A stretch of 64,000 bases of DNA from positions 2,916,376 through 2,980,375 of the forward strand of contig OY987239.1 of assembly GCA_963920705.1 (NCBI GenBank), in the 5' to 3' direction. Position 1 is the stretch's first letter; each line of letters opens with the position of its first letter. A program made the translations under genes and the position numbers. The notes under the pieces were generated by a model that had not been told where the DNA came from, ran no database searches, and saw only the letters and a program-made list of their open reading frames with translations. This document shows, one piece after another, positions 19,131 through 32,338 of this stretch. Source of the DNA: Odiellus spinosus. Taxonomy: Eukaryota; Arthropoda; Arachnida; Opiliones; Phalangiidae.

Positions 19131-20122
19131 TAAGTTCTTCAATCCACCCCAAGTTTGCACCAGAGATAAGCCTATACTGCCCGTTATACCTTTGCTTTTT
19201 CGAGTAAATGATATATATGGAAAATAGCTTAGGCGCATGCTGCCAACTAAAACTGCCATTAATCGGTCAAATTTCTTTAAATTTTTGCATAAATTCTCAA
19301 ATAACTTCTAAACTATCTCGAATTTTAAATTAATTTTTCGACTTTCTAATTAATTAGATTAAGATGAACCATTTTAATATTTTTAATTATAATATAAATT
19401 AATATTGCGTTTCATTTCCCTAAACAATATCAAACAAAATCACCCCATGAGGCTAATTTGCATACGTTCCAAAAAGATACTATATAAACCTTTCGAAGGG
19501 CTATATTAATCGAAGTAACCGTGCGTGATGGCCATGAAGTTAGGGGGAAAACCCCCCCCTTTCAATGTCTTGCTGATTCTTGATCTCTAGGCGCTTGGCG
19601 ACGCAATTTACCCATTGGTGGGGCGATGTTTGGAGTCAGTGGAAGGTTGATGTGAACTGTACTAGTGGGGGACGCCTCGCTAGTATGGAACGCTGAGATC
19701 GGAAACTGGAGGTTGGACCTTGGTGCGGGGATGGTAGGAGGTGATTATGACAGTGGGAGACGTCCCATTGCTTGTAATCGCCTTCGGCTGTCCTGTTGTA
19801 TGTCTTTGCACGACACTTGAAACTCAATGTGGCAGCCACGCTTAAAGGAGGTAATTCCCCGGAATTGAACGATAAGCTGGTATGATTACGTCTCTAGACT
19901 TTTGGCTCCACGAGCTAGGTCACGTGACTTCCGTTTACACAGGATATCCGCTTACACACACAGACAGACAGATACACAGACAGACAGACACACAGACACG
20001 ACCAGTGTAACACCTCCCCCTGAACTAAAGTTCAGTCGGGAAGGTAAAAATAACTTGTAAAAAACATACAGGCTTTACAATAGAATCACAATAGTCCCGC
20101 TTAAAGTCTATAGTTCTAATTT

Positions 20123-23100
20123 TTATTTCGTAATGATGGAACGGACACCCAAAGATTCAATACACGATAAGTGTTTAGGGCCGAATAATCCTTTCGTTAG
20201 GACGTCCGCTGGCATCATGTCTGTAGGCATATATTCGATGGCAATGGATCCTTTCTCATGGGCCTCACGTATGAAATGATGGCGCATGTCAATGTGCTTT
20301 GTTCTGGAATGAAAGATGGGGTTTCTCACCAATTTTTGAGCACCTTGATTGTCGTTGTAGATTTTTATCTTTTCGAGGCAGATTCCAATTTCAACCAAAA
20401 AATCCAATAGATATATGGCTTCCTTCGTCGCTTCCGATAAAGCCATATACTCCGCCTCTGTGCTTGAAAGGGCAACTGTCCTTATCTTTCTTGCTTCCCA
20501 TGATACGGCGGCGTTAGCAAGAATAAAAGTGTACCCAGTATACGATCTTCGGTCATTTACGCAACCTCCCCAGTCTGCGTCCGCAAACCCTTTTATTTCT
20601 TTTCCAGTTTTCTGGAAAACAAGTCCATGGTTAATTGTTCCTTTCAGATATCGTAATACTCTCTTCCCAGCGTTCCAGTGTTCCTCATTGTAGGCCGAGT
20701 TAAATTGGCTTAATGAACTCACAGCGTATGCTATGTCTGGTCGAGTTGAGGTGGCTAAATACATTAAGGATCCGACGAGAAGTTTTCCATTTCTGCTTCA
20801 TTCAGGATCTCTGGTCTTTTTAATTTAGTATTGGCGTCTAAAGGTGTTGTAATTGGCTTGCAGTCTTTCATACCAAAACGTTGTAGGACGGCTTCTGTGA
20901 ATTTTTCTTGAGACATTGTGATGATTTCTTTTGCGAGGTCTTGATGGAATTCGATACCCAAGCAATGGTGTACAGGACCTAAGTCCTTCATTTCGAATCT
21001 TCTTCGGAGATCAACTTTGACCTTTGCCATCCATTCCATATTGTTAGACGCTATGATAATGTCGTCAACGTAAATTGCAACTAACATGTGGTCTTCACAG
21101 TTTCTTGACATATATATGCAAGGGTCCGCATTTAGAGGTTCCATTCCAATTTCTCTAAGTCTCTGATCAAGTTTCTTATAACATTGACGTCCGGATTGTT
21201 TTAATCCATATAAAGATTTATTGATTCGGCAACATTTATTTCTGGATTCTTTAAGTTCTTCAAGAATTTTCGTGAAGTTCCAATGACTTCGGTACTCGCT
21301 TCATTTGCTTTGATTATTTCATGGAGCGCTTCTTCCAGCCCCTCTGGAACTTCCATGAAAATTTCCTCTTCAACCTCGCCATTTAAGTACGCCGTTACGA
21401 CGTCCATCTGGTGTACGTTTAGATCCAATTCAGCCGACAAAGCCATGATTATTCTGATTGAGCTTGACCTAACGACGGGGGCGTAAGTTTCATGAAAATC
21501 GATGCCGGGTTGTTGTGCGAAGCCTTTTGCAACTAGTCGTACTTTTCGTCGTTCCACTTGTCCATTTAAATTGTATTTGGTTCTGAATACCAGACGATTT
21601 CCAATAGTTTTTCTATTTTCAGGTCGTTCGACGATTTCCCATGTTTTACATTTTATTTGAGATATATACTCGCTTAAAGCCGCTTTCTTCCAATCGTTTG
21701 CGTGATCGGTCTTCAAAGCTTCTTTCATGTTGGAGGGATCTGGTATGCCAATAAGATTTACTGATTCGTCTGAGATGACTTCATTTTGTTCTTCCAAGTT
21801 TATGTTGGGTTTCGGTACTACGTTGAATTGTTTCTTCGGCCTGCCGGGTTTTCCCGTTTTAATTAGTTTTGGTCTTCCGGGTCCTCTTTTTACGTCGGTC
21901 GTATCTCTCAGTAATTCCGAACCTTCGTTGCTTTCAGTTGGACTTCTGCTAACTTCAGTTTTGTTCTGTTCGATACCATTTGTCTCCGGATTTAAATTCA
22001 TTCCGTATTTAATGATAACTTCTGGACTAGCGAAGTCTTCGTATTCTTCCTGGCTGTTAAATTGATCTAGGAACTTGATGTTTCGACTGCGGACGATCTT
22101 TCTTTCGTTTGGTAACCAAACTCGGTAAGCTTTCGACTCCTCGGAATAACCAATGAAGATGCATTCTTTGCTTCTAGAATCGAATTTGCCAACGCTTGAA
22201 TTTTGATCCAGCATCAGTGCCTTGGTGCCGAAAGTTCTCAAGTAATTCAAGGTTGGGCGTTTATTTGTCCATAATGTAAACGGTAGTTTTCCATTTATAC
22301 TTCTTGATGGGCATCTATTTCGAATGTGGTTTGCAGTCGCAATGGCTTCTCCCCAGAATGATGGCGGTAGTTTTGACTGAATTAGCATACATCTAGCCAT
22401 TTCTACCAAAGTTCTATTTTTTCTTTCCGAGATACCATTTTGTTCTGGAGTTTGTGGCACGGTTAATCGTCTGAGTATCCCATTCTCTTTTAGGAATTGA
22501 TCGAAGTCTCGGTTACAATATTCAGTTCCGTTGTCATATTGAATATTTTTTATCTTCTTTCCGGTCTGCAATTCTACTTTATTCTTGAAGTCTTGAAAAA
22601 TTTCAAGTACCTGATTCTTATGCTTCATGAAGCCAATTTCGCTCCATCGGGATTTGTCGTCCGTAAATACTACGAAGTATCTTGCTCCGCCCATTGTTGA
22701 TGTCCGCATGGGTCCACAAACGTCAGTATGTACGATTTCCAATAGTTCAGTGGTTCTTTCAGGTTCTGACTTTGGGAACGGCGCTCTGGTCTGTTTCCCT
22801 TTGATACAGATTTCGCATATGCCAAGATCACTGTTCTTTTCCCAATTCAAGCCTGACGCCAAATCGTTACGGACCATGTCCAATAGATTTCTTTCGTTCA
22901 AGTGTCCAAGTCGATAGTGCCAATTTCTCAGTTTGGATTGTACCGTGTTAATGTTTTGAGCGACGTTGACAGATTCGGTACCCTTCTTTAAGAAGTACAG
23001 GTCCCCAATCCTTTCGGCTACTGCAACTACTTCTCCGCTTTCCTTCCTGATATAGGCGTTGTATCTTTGGAAAATAATTTCATGGCCTTTGTCAGTGATT

Positions 23101-24217
23101 TTGGATACGGACATCAAGTTGGTTCGTAGATCAGGTACGTGTAATGTCTTTTCCAGTTTAAGAACTCTTTCGGTTTTCCCGTTCGTGGCGTAAACCTTTA
23201 CTTCTCCAATGCCTTCAATTTTGGTTGACTCCTTATTTGCCAAATTTAGTGGTTTTTCAATTTCTTCAAAACGTAGGAGAATTTGCTTGTTAGACGTCAT
23301 GTGTGAGGTCGCTCCACTGTCCAGGCACCAGTTATCTTCAATTTTTCGGGACGCGTGAAAGGCGAACTCTTCCGGATTACTTCCCGTTTCAGTGACAATG
23401 TTTGCCTTTTCTTCCGCAGTTCCAGCTGTGTGCCGTTTTGCTGGTTGTTTCTGTGGACAGTCCATTGCTTTATGCCCAGGCTTCCTGCAACTATGACACT
23501 TGAATTTAAAAAATGGTACCTCCGTCGATTTTTTACTTCCTCTAGAAATTTCTCCTTTTGACTTATCATGCGTTTTTGGGACTTCTGCTTGATGGCCATC
23601 ATGGCATTTTGGACTAAGTCGTCTTCCTTACATTTTCTGGCGTCTGATTCTTCAATGATCTTGATTTTTAAAGCTTCAGGGTCCGGTAAGGTGTCTCGCG
23701 ATTCTATGGCGCATCTAAAATTCTCGAAGTCTTCAGGTAAACTGTACAACAGCATAATAGCCAGTAGGTCATTATTGATTTCCAGTTGCATTTCTTCCAA
23801 TTTATCCACGGCATCGAAAAATTGATTTACGTGTGCACGAACATCTTCCCCTTCTCTCATTTTGTTCAAGGTTAATCTCTTTAAAAGCGTAGCCTTACGA
23901 GCTGGTCCTCTTGACTGGTATATCGAATCTAGCTTTTGCCAAACGTCTCTAGAAGTTACGCAGTTCTTCACTTGCTTGAGTTCTGAAGAGCTAATGGCCA
24001 AAATCAGATCAGCTTTTGCCTTCTTATCGTTCTTCTCCCATTCAGTGACCACGTTCGAATTTCCATTTTCACCTCTGATTAATGTTGGTTTTGGCTTGCT
24101 TCCGTCTACATATCCCCAAGCATCGTTCTTTGTGAGGAGGGCTTCTACTTGAAGTTTCCATGTGTCGTAATTTTCTTTTGTTAGTGCCTCGATCCTGACG
24201 TGGTGAATTCCAGCCAT
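20123..24217 (-). pseudogene. copia Gag-Pol polyprotein with three frameshifts
   Basis: Starts at MAGIHHVRIEALTKENY (ATG 24217). Order: Gag core; CCHC knuckle (CHSCRKPGHKAMDC, near 23500); protease LDSGATSHM (near 23315); integrase with HHCC zinc site (CEICIKGKQTR) and DDE positions in HTDVCGP, YDNGTEY and NGISERKNRTL; reverse transcriptase with YVDDIIIA (near 21080); RNase H with ADADWGGC and STEAEYMALSEATKEA; stop at 20123. The gene family is one long frame; here the frame changes at 23573-23577, 21267-21270 and 20783-20786, each time within a T run on the plus strand, each equal to one missing base. Catalytic residues are intact, so the copy is young or the breaks are sequencing errors. 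Confidence 0.93.
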
Positions 24218-24346
24218 TGTACACTATTTTTACTTTGAAACTTCCGTAAAGATCTTCAAGGCGCGAAACAATAAATCACGACTACACGTATTTGAACGCC
24301 CGCGACACTTCAAAACTAATACATTACTACGCGCAGTGGAAGCGTG

Positions 24347-24360
24347 CTGGGCCCATAACC
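24347..24360 (-). other. copia primer-binding site
   Basis: Minus-strand GGTTATGGGCCCAG directly follows the 5' LTR. This matches the internal initiator-tRNA-Met fragment used as primer by copia-type elements. Confidence 0.75.
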
Positions 24361-24582
24361 TGTTGTTGTTTAAAAAACGACTACAGTGTTAACTCTAACT
24401 TTGTTTATTCAGAAGTGAGTGTCTATGTTTTAAAACACTAGCTTTTATGTACATGTTAAAAAACAAATGTCCGAGGAATATGAATTCCATGTTATCAGAA
24501 AAAATATACATTATCAAGCAGGATAATTATACAGATAAAAAATAACTTGTAAAAAACATACAGGCTTTACAATAGAATCACA
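24361..24582 (-). repeat. 5' LTR of copia element
   Basis: 222 bp, TG..CA ended on the minus strand (TGTGATTC .. AACAACAACA). No complete partner LTR remains on the other side. Confidence 0.75.
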
Positions 24583-24884
24583 ATACGGTTTTATTAATGT
24601 AACAGATTCGTGGGAGTTTTTATACCAGGCCGGGATGCCGATGGCTTTGTTTATAATTAGATAACGAAGTTTTTAGAGGTGGAAAGCAATTAAGAAGAAA
24701 CATACCAAAGCGACTAACGACATTCCTGTAGAATCCTTTACCATGTCGTTAGTAATGTACTGAATAATTCGAACAGTGAATTTAATTTGATCTATTAAAG
24801 TACTTTATTAATTGCGATGGGTTTACACCTTTTATAACAAAATCGGGCTAACTGCCCTGTTCTCGAATCACTACTCCCTTTTTC
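24583..24884. other. Flank between copia element and satellite
   Basis: Nothing recognised; unique-looking AT-rich sequence. Confidence 0.4.
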
Positions 24885-25323
24885 CCCGTTTTTCCTTTTC
24901 CGGACTATTTTTCCCTATTTTCCCTTTCCCCCCTCCCTCCCCCTCCCTCTTTTTTTCTCCTTCCCCCTTCTCCTTTATCCTTCCCCCACCCCCCTTTTTT
25001 TTTTTTTTTAAAGCGAGACGGTGTGGCTATTACTACGGGCTCGACGACCTTGTTTTTCTTTTTTTTTTTTCGTTTTTTATTTGTTTTTCGGCGTCATTGG
25101 CACTCGGAATAGGCGTACGAACGCCCCGCCCTTCCCTCATATCGAGATTTATAAAAAAAAAAATTTTGAAATAAAATTCGACCGACGAAAAAAAATCCGT
25201 TTCACTTTCCCTTTATTTCGAGTTAAAAACCCGTTATTATTACCCGTTTTATCGCGAGTAACGATAAAATGATTTTTACGTGGAAAAATAACGACGTAAC
25301 GGGCGTTAAAAGGCAATTTCGTT

Positions 25324-25345
25324 CTTGTCCCACTGGTGGGACAAG
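25324..25345. repeat. Perfect 22-bp palindrome, type 1
   Basis: CTTGTCCCAC-TG-GTGGGACAAG; repeated at 26689-26710 and 28054-28075. Confidence 0.95.
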
Positions 25346-26075
25346 TTTTATTTTCGTTTTTTCCGATCGGAATTGAATTTTTCCGAAAAAGGATCCTCGC
25401 GAGACTACGTCACCGAAAATTCGGCTCTCCCGATAGAGTATTTAGTGAATAAATCGAGCGTAAACCCGCTAATTTAGTCGAGTTTGGAGTTAGTTTAAAA
25501 ATTAAGTACGATCGTAATCGAAATTTTGATTGGGCCAAGTTCTGGCGAATTTGGTCTAGTTTCGTCGCGGAGTGACGTCGTATTTTTAATTTCGATATTT
25601 TTGGGAAATTAAACGAGTCTAAGCGAAGGGGCTCGGCGAAAGTTCAAAGTTCGTTAAAATAGCGAATATAAGCGCGAGAGAAAATTCGGCGTGGTGGCGT
25701 TATTCGAAAATGTCCCTAGTCCGGTAATCGACTAACTAACTCCCTCCGACGGGCGTTAAAATCGAGTAAACCGCGGTCAAAAAGGGGTCCGGAGAGGCGT
25801 CCGCGATTTAAACAGGGACGCGAAAAGTGGCAAAAAACGGCTCGTAGCGCGAAAACGATACCGTTTCCGGTAAAAGGAAGAAGGGTCGTTTACTTTAAAA
25901 AAAAAAAAAATCGAATTTTTCCGCGTTTTTTTCGGCCTTTTGGGTAGCCTTATTTCGACGGAAATAGCGATTTAATCCGGAAATAAATCGATGGAATCGG
26001 TAGGCGAGAGGGAGATCTATCGATTAATCGTTTTATAAGGGGTCTACGACGCGTAGTTCCCGTTTTACTCGCTTC

Positions 26076-26107
26076 CGAAAGTTGTCCCACCAGTGGGACA
26101 ACTTTCG
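26076..26107. repeat. Perfect 32-bp palindrome, type 2
   Basis: 15-base arms CGAAAGTTGTCCCAC and GTGGGACAACTTTCG around CA; repeated at 27441-27472. It shares the TTGTCCCAC core with type 1, about 750 bp away in the unit. Confidence 0.95.
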
Positions 26108-28312
26108 AAAAACTGGCGTTAGAACGAAAAGGAAAGTAAAATCCGGTCAGCCCGACTACCGCGGTTCTAACCCCCCCTCCCCCTTTTTCCACCCCCTTTT
26201 TCCCCCCCTTTTCGCCGTTTTTCCCCTTTTTCCCCCCTTTTTCCTTTTCCGGACTATTTTTCCCTATTTTCCCTTCCCCCCTCCCTCCCCCTCCCTCCCC
26301 CTCCCTCCCTCTTTTTTTCTCCTTCCCCCTTCTCCTTTATCCTTTCCCCACCCCTTTTTTTTTTTTTTTTTTTAAAGCGAGACGGTGTGGCTATTACTAC
26401 GGGCTCGACGACCTTGTTTTTCTTTTTTTTTTTCGTTTTTTATTCGTTTTTCGGCGTCATTGGCACTCGGAATAGGCGTACGAACGCCCCGCCCTTCCCT
26501 CATATCGAGATTTATAAAAAAAAAAATTTTTGAAATAAAATTCGACCGACGAAAAAAAAATCCGTTTCACTTTCCCTTTATTTCGAGTTAAAAACCCGTT
26601 ATTATTACCCTTTTTATCGCGAGTAACGATAAAATGATTTTTACGTGGAAAAATAACGACGTAACGGGCGTTAAAAGGCAATTTCGTTCTTGTCCCACTG
26701 GTGGGACAAGTTTTATTTTCGTTTTTTCCGATCGGAATTGAATTTTTCCGAAAAAGGATCCTCGCGAGACTACGTCACCGAAAATTCGGCTCTCCCGATA
26801 GAGTATTTAGTGAATAAATCGAGCGTAAACCCGCTAATTTAGTCGAGTTTGGAGTTAGTTTAAAAATTAAGTACGATCGTAATCGAAATTTTGATTGGGC
26901 CAAGTTCTGGCGAATTTGGTCTAGTTTCGTCGCGGAGTGACGTCGTATTTTTAATTTCGATATTTTTGGGAAATTAAACGAGTCTAAGCGAAGGGGCTCG
27001 GCGAAAGTTCAAAGTTCGTTAAAATAGCGAATATAAGCGCGAGAGAAAATTCGGCGTGGTGGCGTTATTCGAAAATGTCCCTAGTCCGGTAATCGACTAA
27101 CTAACTCCCTCCGACGGGCGTTAAAATCGAGTAAACCGCGGTCAAAAAGGGGTCCGGAGAGGCGTCCGCGATTTAAACAGGGACGCGAAAAGTGGCAAAA
27201 AACGGCTCGTAGCGCGAAAACGATACCGTTTCCGGTAAAAGGAAGAAGGGTCGTTTACTTTAAAAAAAAAAAAAATCGAATTTTTCCGCGTTTTTTTCGG
27301 CCTTTTGGGTAGCCTTATTTCGACGGAAATAGCGATTTAATCCGGAAATAAATCGATGGAATCGGTAGGCGAGAGGGAGATCTATCGATTAATCGTTTTA
27401 TAAGGGGTCTACGACGCGTAGTTCCCGTTTTACTCGCTTCCGAAAGTTGTCCCACCAGTGGGACAACTTTCGAAAAACTGGCGTTAGAACGAAAAGGAAA
27501 GTAAAATCCGGTCAGCCCGACTACCGCGGTTCTAACCCCCCCTCCCCCTTTTTCCACCCCCTTTTTCCCCCCCTTTTCGCCGTTTTTCCCCTTTTTCCCC
27601 CCTTTTTCCTTTTCCGGACTATTTTTCCCTATTTTCCCTTCCCCCCTCCCTCCCCCTCCCTCCCCCTCCCTCCCTCTTTTTTTCTCCTTCCCCCTTCTCC
27701 TTTATCCTTTCCCCACCCCTTTTTTTTTTTTTTTTTTTAAAGCGAGACGGTGTGGCTATTACTACGGGCTCGACGACCTTGTTTTTCTTTTTTTTTTTCG
27801 TTTTTTATTCGTTTTTCGGCGTCATTGGCACTCGGAATAGGCGTACGAACGCCCCGCCCTTCCCTCATATCGAGATTTATAAAAAAAAAAATTTTTGAAA
27901 TAAAATTCGACCGACGAAAAAAAAATCCGTTTCACTTTCCCTTTATTTCGAGTTAAAAACCCGTTATTATTACCCTTTTTATCGCGAGTAACGATAAAAT
28001 GATTTTTACGTGGAAAAATAACGACGTAACGGGCGTTAAAAGGCAATTTCGTTCTTGTCCCACTGGTGGGACAAGTTTTATTTTCGTTTTTTCCGATCGG
28101 AATTGAATTTTTCCGAAAAAGGATCCTCGCGAGACTACGTCACCGAAAATTCGGCTCTCCCGATAGAGTATTTAGTGAATAAATCGAGCGTAAACCCGCT
28201 AATTTAGTCGAGTTTGGAGTTAGTTTAAAAATTAAGTACGATCGTAATCGAAATTTTGATTGGGCCAAGTTCTGGCGAATTTGGTCTAGTTTCGTCGCGG
28301 AGTGACGTCGTA

Positions 28313-29105
28313 AGTAAATAAAAAATGAGAGTTGACTATCACGGGGTGGCAGTTTTGATCATGGGTTCTATGGGGTGGTAATGTTAATTTTCCTTCGACG
28401 GACATTTCCCCGGATATTCTCCCGGCAATTGAAAGGCGGTATAGCCGCAGACCTATGCCAGCGACACCCCGCAAAGGGGTGTGATAAGACGCCGCTGTTT
28501 CGGAAGCTCACAGCGGCAGATAAGAAATCGTGAATATCGGGGTGGTAGTTTTTGTTTTGGGTGCTATGGAGTGGCAATGCTAATTTGGCTTCGACGGGTA
28601 AGAGCGCCGATTTAACGTCGGGTAGAGAAGAGCGTTCACCCCGTGGAGAGCTACCCTTGGTTCTACGTATAGAGGGTGTGATAAGACGCCGTAGTTTCGG
28701 AAGCTTACAACGGCAGATAAGAAATCTGGAATATCACTAGTTCCAAATGCTTATCAGCGTTCGAGTTCGGTGTTTATCTTTTGAAATAGAGCTAATAGGG
28801 AAAGAAGGCTGCTATGATTAAACGAATTATTTATCCTTAAAGTCTTAAAACAGAGGAGAGGGCGAAAGGGTGGCATCCCGCGACACGTTGGAAATTAACC
28901 GCGCGCCTTATAAATTAGAATCGGTAGATTTCGACGGGAAAACGGAAACATTTCAATCTGAAAATCTTAATAGGCTTAACCGTTAATAAGTTTTAGGCTT
29001 ATACAACAGGAGATGGGTGATGTTTTCAAGAGGTAATGTAAACAAGCGGTTAACCCGAAAGAAAACATTTGGTAGTATAAAAAGAAATATACCATTTAGT
29101 TTTTG
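28313..29105. repeat. Degenerate dispersed or tandem repeat, about 230-bp units
   Basis: Units read GGGTGCTATGG.GTG.TAATG .. TTCGACGGGTAAGAGCG .. GTGATAAGACGCC .. TTTCGGAAGCT..ACAACGGCAGATAAGAAATC. They start near 28325 and 28545, and further relatives lie at 29105, 30910 and 31070 and in the mirror arm. No coding function seen. Confidence 0.7.
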
Positions 29106-31444
29106 CTAATGTTAATTTTAATTCGATGGGTAAGAGCGCTGATTTGACACCGGCTATAGGAATATGTTTTCACCGCAGAGAGCGGTTCGACGGGTAGTGG
29201 CTCCGATAAGACATCGGAATTTTAAGAGTTCACGCAGGTTGATAAGGAATCGATCATACCGCTGGTTCCAAATGCCAGACAAGACCGAGTTCTGCGTTTA
29301 TCTTTTGAAATAGAGCTAATAGGAGGAAGGGCTGTTATCTCTATTATTCACACTTAAAACAGAAGAAAAGGTGAGGGTGTCATCCCGCGCATCCCGCGAC
29401 GCGTCGAAAATTAACCGCGCGTGTTATAAATTTGAATCGTGCGCCCCAGCGACTTCCACCCATTGTTACCAGCCCTCCAATTAAACATATAATTAAGGTA
29501 AGATGGGGTGGGTGTTATAGGGAGACAATGTTTATTTGACTTTGACGGGCTACAGTAGGTTTAACGGCTAATATTCTTTTAAAATTCACCAACGTGGGTG
29601 TTAGAGGGTGGTGATGTTAAACTCTCTCGATATTTCACACGTAAACTTGAAATTGTTGCAATTCCTCAGGCTAAAACAGAACTAAAATTCAAATCGATTT
29701 TTGTAAAGGAGCTAAACTTTTTAATAATATTAATCCGTCAAGCATAATGACACTTACTCTTTTTATTAACTAATCAACCAAAAGCCTTGTAAAAACTAAC
29801 TTTGAACAATTAAGAGGCATAAAAGTCGCTTGCGACTTAGCCTCCCCGAAAATGTACTAATTTTTTAGAGTAGACAATAAAGATATATTATTATTATTAT
29901 TATTTGAATTAACCAACTTGTGAAAAACTTCCGTTTACCGCAGACGCATGCCAAAGGCACCCAGCCAAGTGGTGTGATTTGGGGTAGTAGTTTCGGGAAC
30001 CCAGAAAGAAAAATAGGGAGTAGGGAAAACCGCTCGTTCCGTCGGGGAAATGAAAATTTTACACACCGGAAATCCGTGTGGACACAACTGGTATATATTA
30101 AGAGGAATATTTTAAGTTGTGAAACTGTATATTTTAATTATTTGGATGAGAGGACTCGAGAAATCAGTTCCTCTATCGAGATTTCTCGGTGGTGACGATG
30201 GAATCAAAGTCATAAGGGTTTCCGAAATTAACGGGTCATACGCTTGAACCACTAGAAAATGGCAACTTCCATAAACAGAACACCCCGTGTGACTTGTTTA
30301 AAGCAATTAATTTGCCTTCGACGGACATTTTCTCGAATATTTTCCCCGCAATTGGAGTTCCAAATGCTTATCAGGGTTCGATTTCAGTGTTTATCTATTG
30401 AAATAGAGCTAATAGGAAAAAAAAAAACTGCTATCTCTGTTAAACGATTATTTATTCTTAAAGTCTTAACACATGAGCAGGCGAAGGGGTGCCATCACGC
30501 TGAAAGAGAGCCCCGTATTTACAAATAATCGCGAGATCCATAATCGAAAATAAAAACTTACACCAACAATGTTTGTTAATGAGACAAGTTTTTAGCCGTA
30601 ACGTTTACCATCATCTATAATCGAATACAAAATGGCTCTCTCGCGTTAAATCTATACAATGGGAACGACTAGTTCCCGTTTGATGTTTTAGATAAGATCA
30701 AGGTTATTTCAATGTATCACTGAAAATCCAAATGACCGATATTTGGTAGCATCTTGTATTTCGAAAATACAGGTTTCGGATCAAGGTATTTTTTCCATCA
30801 ACGATGAAACGAACGTTTGTAAAAATGTTTGATGCCACGAAAGTTTAAAAACAATAAACGCCATTTCGTGTTCAATAATATATTAGTGAGGGGGTGCAGG
30901 TTTTTGGGTGTGGGTGCTATGGGATGCTAATGTAAGAGTGGCGAAAAGGCTACAGAGTAACGTTTTCACCTCAGAGATCTTCCCTCGGTTCCACGTATAG
31001 TGGGTGTAATAAGACGTCGCAGTTTCGGAAGCTCACAATGGTAGATAAGAAATCGAGAACGAGGATGGCGGTTTTGGCATTGGGTGCTATGGGGTGCTAA
31101 TGTTAATTTCACTCCGACGGGTAAGAGCGATGATTTGACATCGGCTAGAGAAGAGCGTTCTCTCAGGGGGGTGCTATCCTTGGTTCAACGTATAGTGGGT
31201 GTGATAAGAATCCGAAATTTAAAGAGTACGCGACGACTGATAGGGAATCGAGAATATCGTCTTTAAAAGTATGCTTATGATAAGAAATTCCATAGTGAAA
31301 TAATCGGATTTCACCGCATCCCCACCCCAGTTCTATAGTACAAAATATATCGAGATAGACGAATAAGTAAATAGAAACATATTTTATTATTATACACGAT
31401 ATGCGACGATGTATTACATCAAATTAGACGTAGTATTCGTATGT

Positions 31445-32182
31445 TCAGATGCTGGGATAATATAATGGATATTCAACCCCATGCCCTGAACATACAAATA
31501 CTACGTCTAATTTGATGTAATACACTGCCGTACCCGAGTGTATACACTCTACATTTTCGCAGTACAAGGCGCGAGCATTCTCATCGCATGTGCTGACATA
31601 GTCTATAATTGCCATCCCATCCCCTCCGCACCATATACATATAAATTTGTCGCCGACCAGCGTACAGCGTCCCATATTAAACAATGCGTCAAAGTCCCAT
31701 CCACTAGAAAAAAAAAAAAAAAAAAAAAAAAAAAATAAAAAATCTAAATCTATAGTTATTCTAAAATAATTTCAAAACATACGGTATAATGTCGGCATCC
31801 ACCTCCGCAATATCCTCGGTACTACCCCCACTCTCATAACCGGCGTCATCACCATCACCATCATCATTGAATAGTTCCTCGTCGCCGATGTCGTCGTGAT
31901 TTGGTAGGTTCCACCCTACGGCATCGATAACTACACCCTCGCCGACCGCTGGCTCTCCAACCGGCGCAACATCTACCTCGATATCGAACCTGTACGAACA
32001 TACAAATAAATTAACAAAACATACAAATTAAGACGAATTAAACCGAAATCTACTTACAACTCGTTCAGTGGGGGCTGTAATACAGCATCCACATCCCACA
32101 GAACCTCGTTGGGAATTTGACCAGCGTTGTCTTGGTCGACGTGTGGGCATGGGGAAAATTGGGATCGTGGACATACATTCAT
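31445..32182 (-). CDS. Three-exon gene of unknown function, left-arm copy
   Basis: Mirror image of the gene at 35926-36661. Exons on the minus strand: 32182-32058, 31989-31783 and 31703-31445. Splice sites and sequence are the same as in the right-arm copy except for the length of the A run in intron 2. See that entry for protein description. Only one of the two copies may exist if the inverted repeat is an assembly artefact. Confidence 0.55.
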
Positions 32183-32338
32183 TTTAAATGTAAGACTGTC
32201 GAATGGTTTTTACACACATTTCCGACGTTATTTATACCCCAAATCTGTGTATGTAGATCATGACAACATGATTGTCATTATTTACTTGGATGAACGGAAT
32301 TTGACCGACTGACCTCACAACTATATAAATGGCATAGT

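Larger units (their letters stand above)
16364..20045 (-). mobile_element. Hairpin-ended non-autonomous element, full copy A
   Basis: Inverse orientation of copy B (48421-51937): its left end (CAAGTTGGGAAACC..CCTCCCCGAC) matches B's right end and its right end (hairpin GTTCAGTCGGGAAGG) matches B's left end. Short sub-terminal inverted repeats CCTCCCCGAC lie at both ends, and a stem-loop with CTGAAC/GTTCAG sits at one end. Inside are CAGACAGA microsatellite, internal duplications (17440-17540 and 17750-17840) and a nested element. No transposase, Rep or helicase frame. The features resemble Helentron-derived elements (HINEs); that assignment is inference. Confidence 0.65.
20046..24582 (-). mobile_element. 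Ty1/copia LTR retrotransposon with truncated 3' LTR
   Basis: Order on the minus strand: 5' LTR (24582-24361), primer-binding site, gag, protease, integrase, reverse transcriptase, RNase H, then only 45 bp of 3' LTR (20090-20046). The retained 45 bp match 24538-24582 almost base for base. The loss of the rest of the LTR coincides exactly with the end of the hairpin-ended element at 20045. Confidence 0.92.
24885..28312. repeat. 1365-bp tandem satellite, about 2.5 units
   Basis: Bases 25950-26192 recur at 27315-27557, and 26385-26591 at 27750-27956, all at +1365; the first partial unit begins about 24885. Units 2 and 3 look identical, while unit 1 differs by small indels. Each unit contains a pyrimidine-rich tract (CCCCTCCCTCCC, T runs), two perfect palindromes and AT-poor sequence with many TCG/CGA. 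Open frames recur identically and carry no known domain. Confidence 0.95.

Noticed and set aside
20299..24152. Plus-strand frames opposite copia
   Set aside because: Shadows of gag-pol on the other strand.
24812..27956. Repeated Phe/Pro-rich frames in the satellite
   Set aside because: They come from pyrimidine tracts and recur because the 1365-bp unit recurs.
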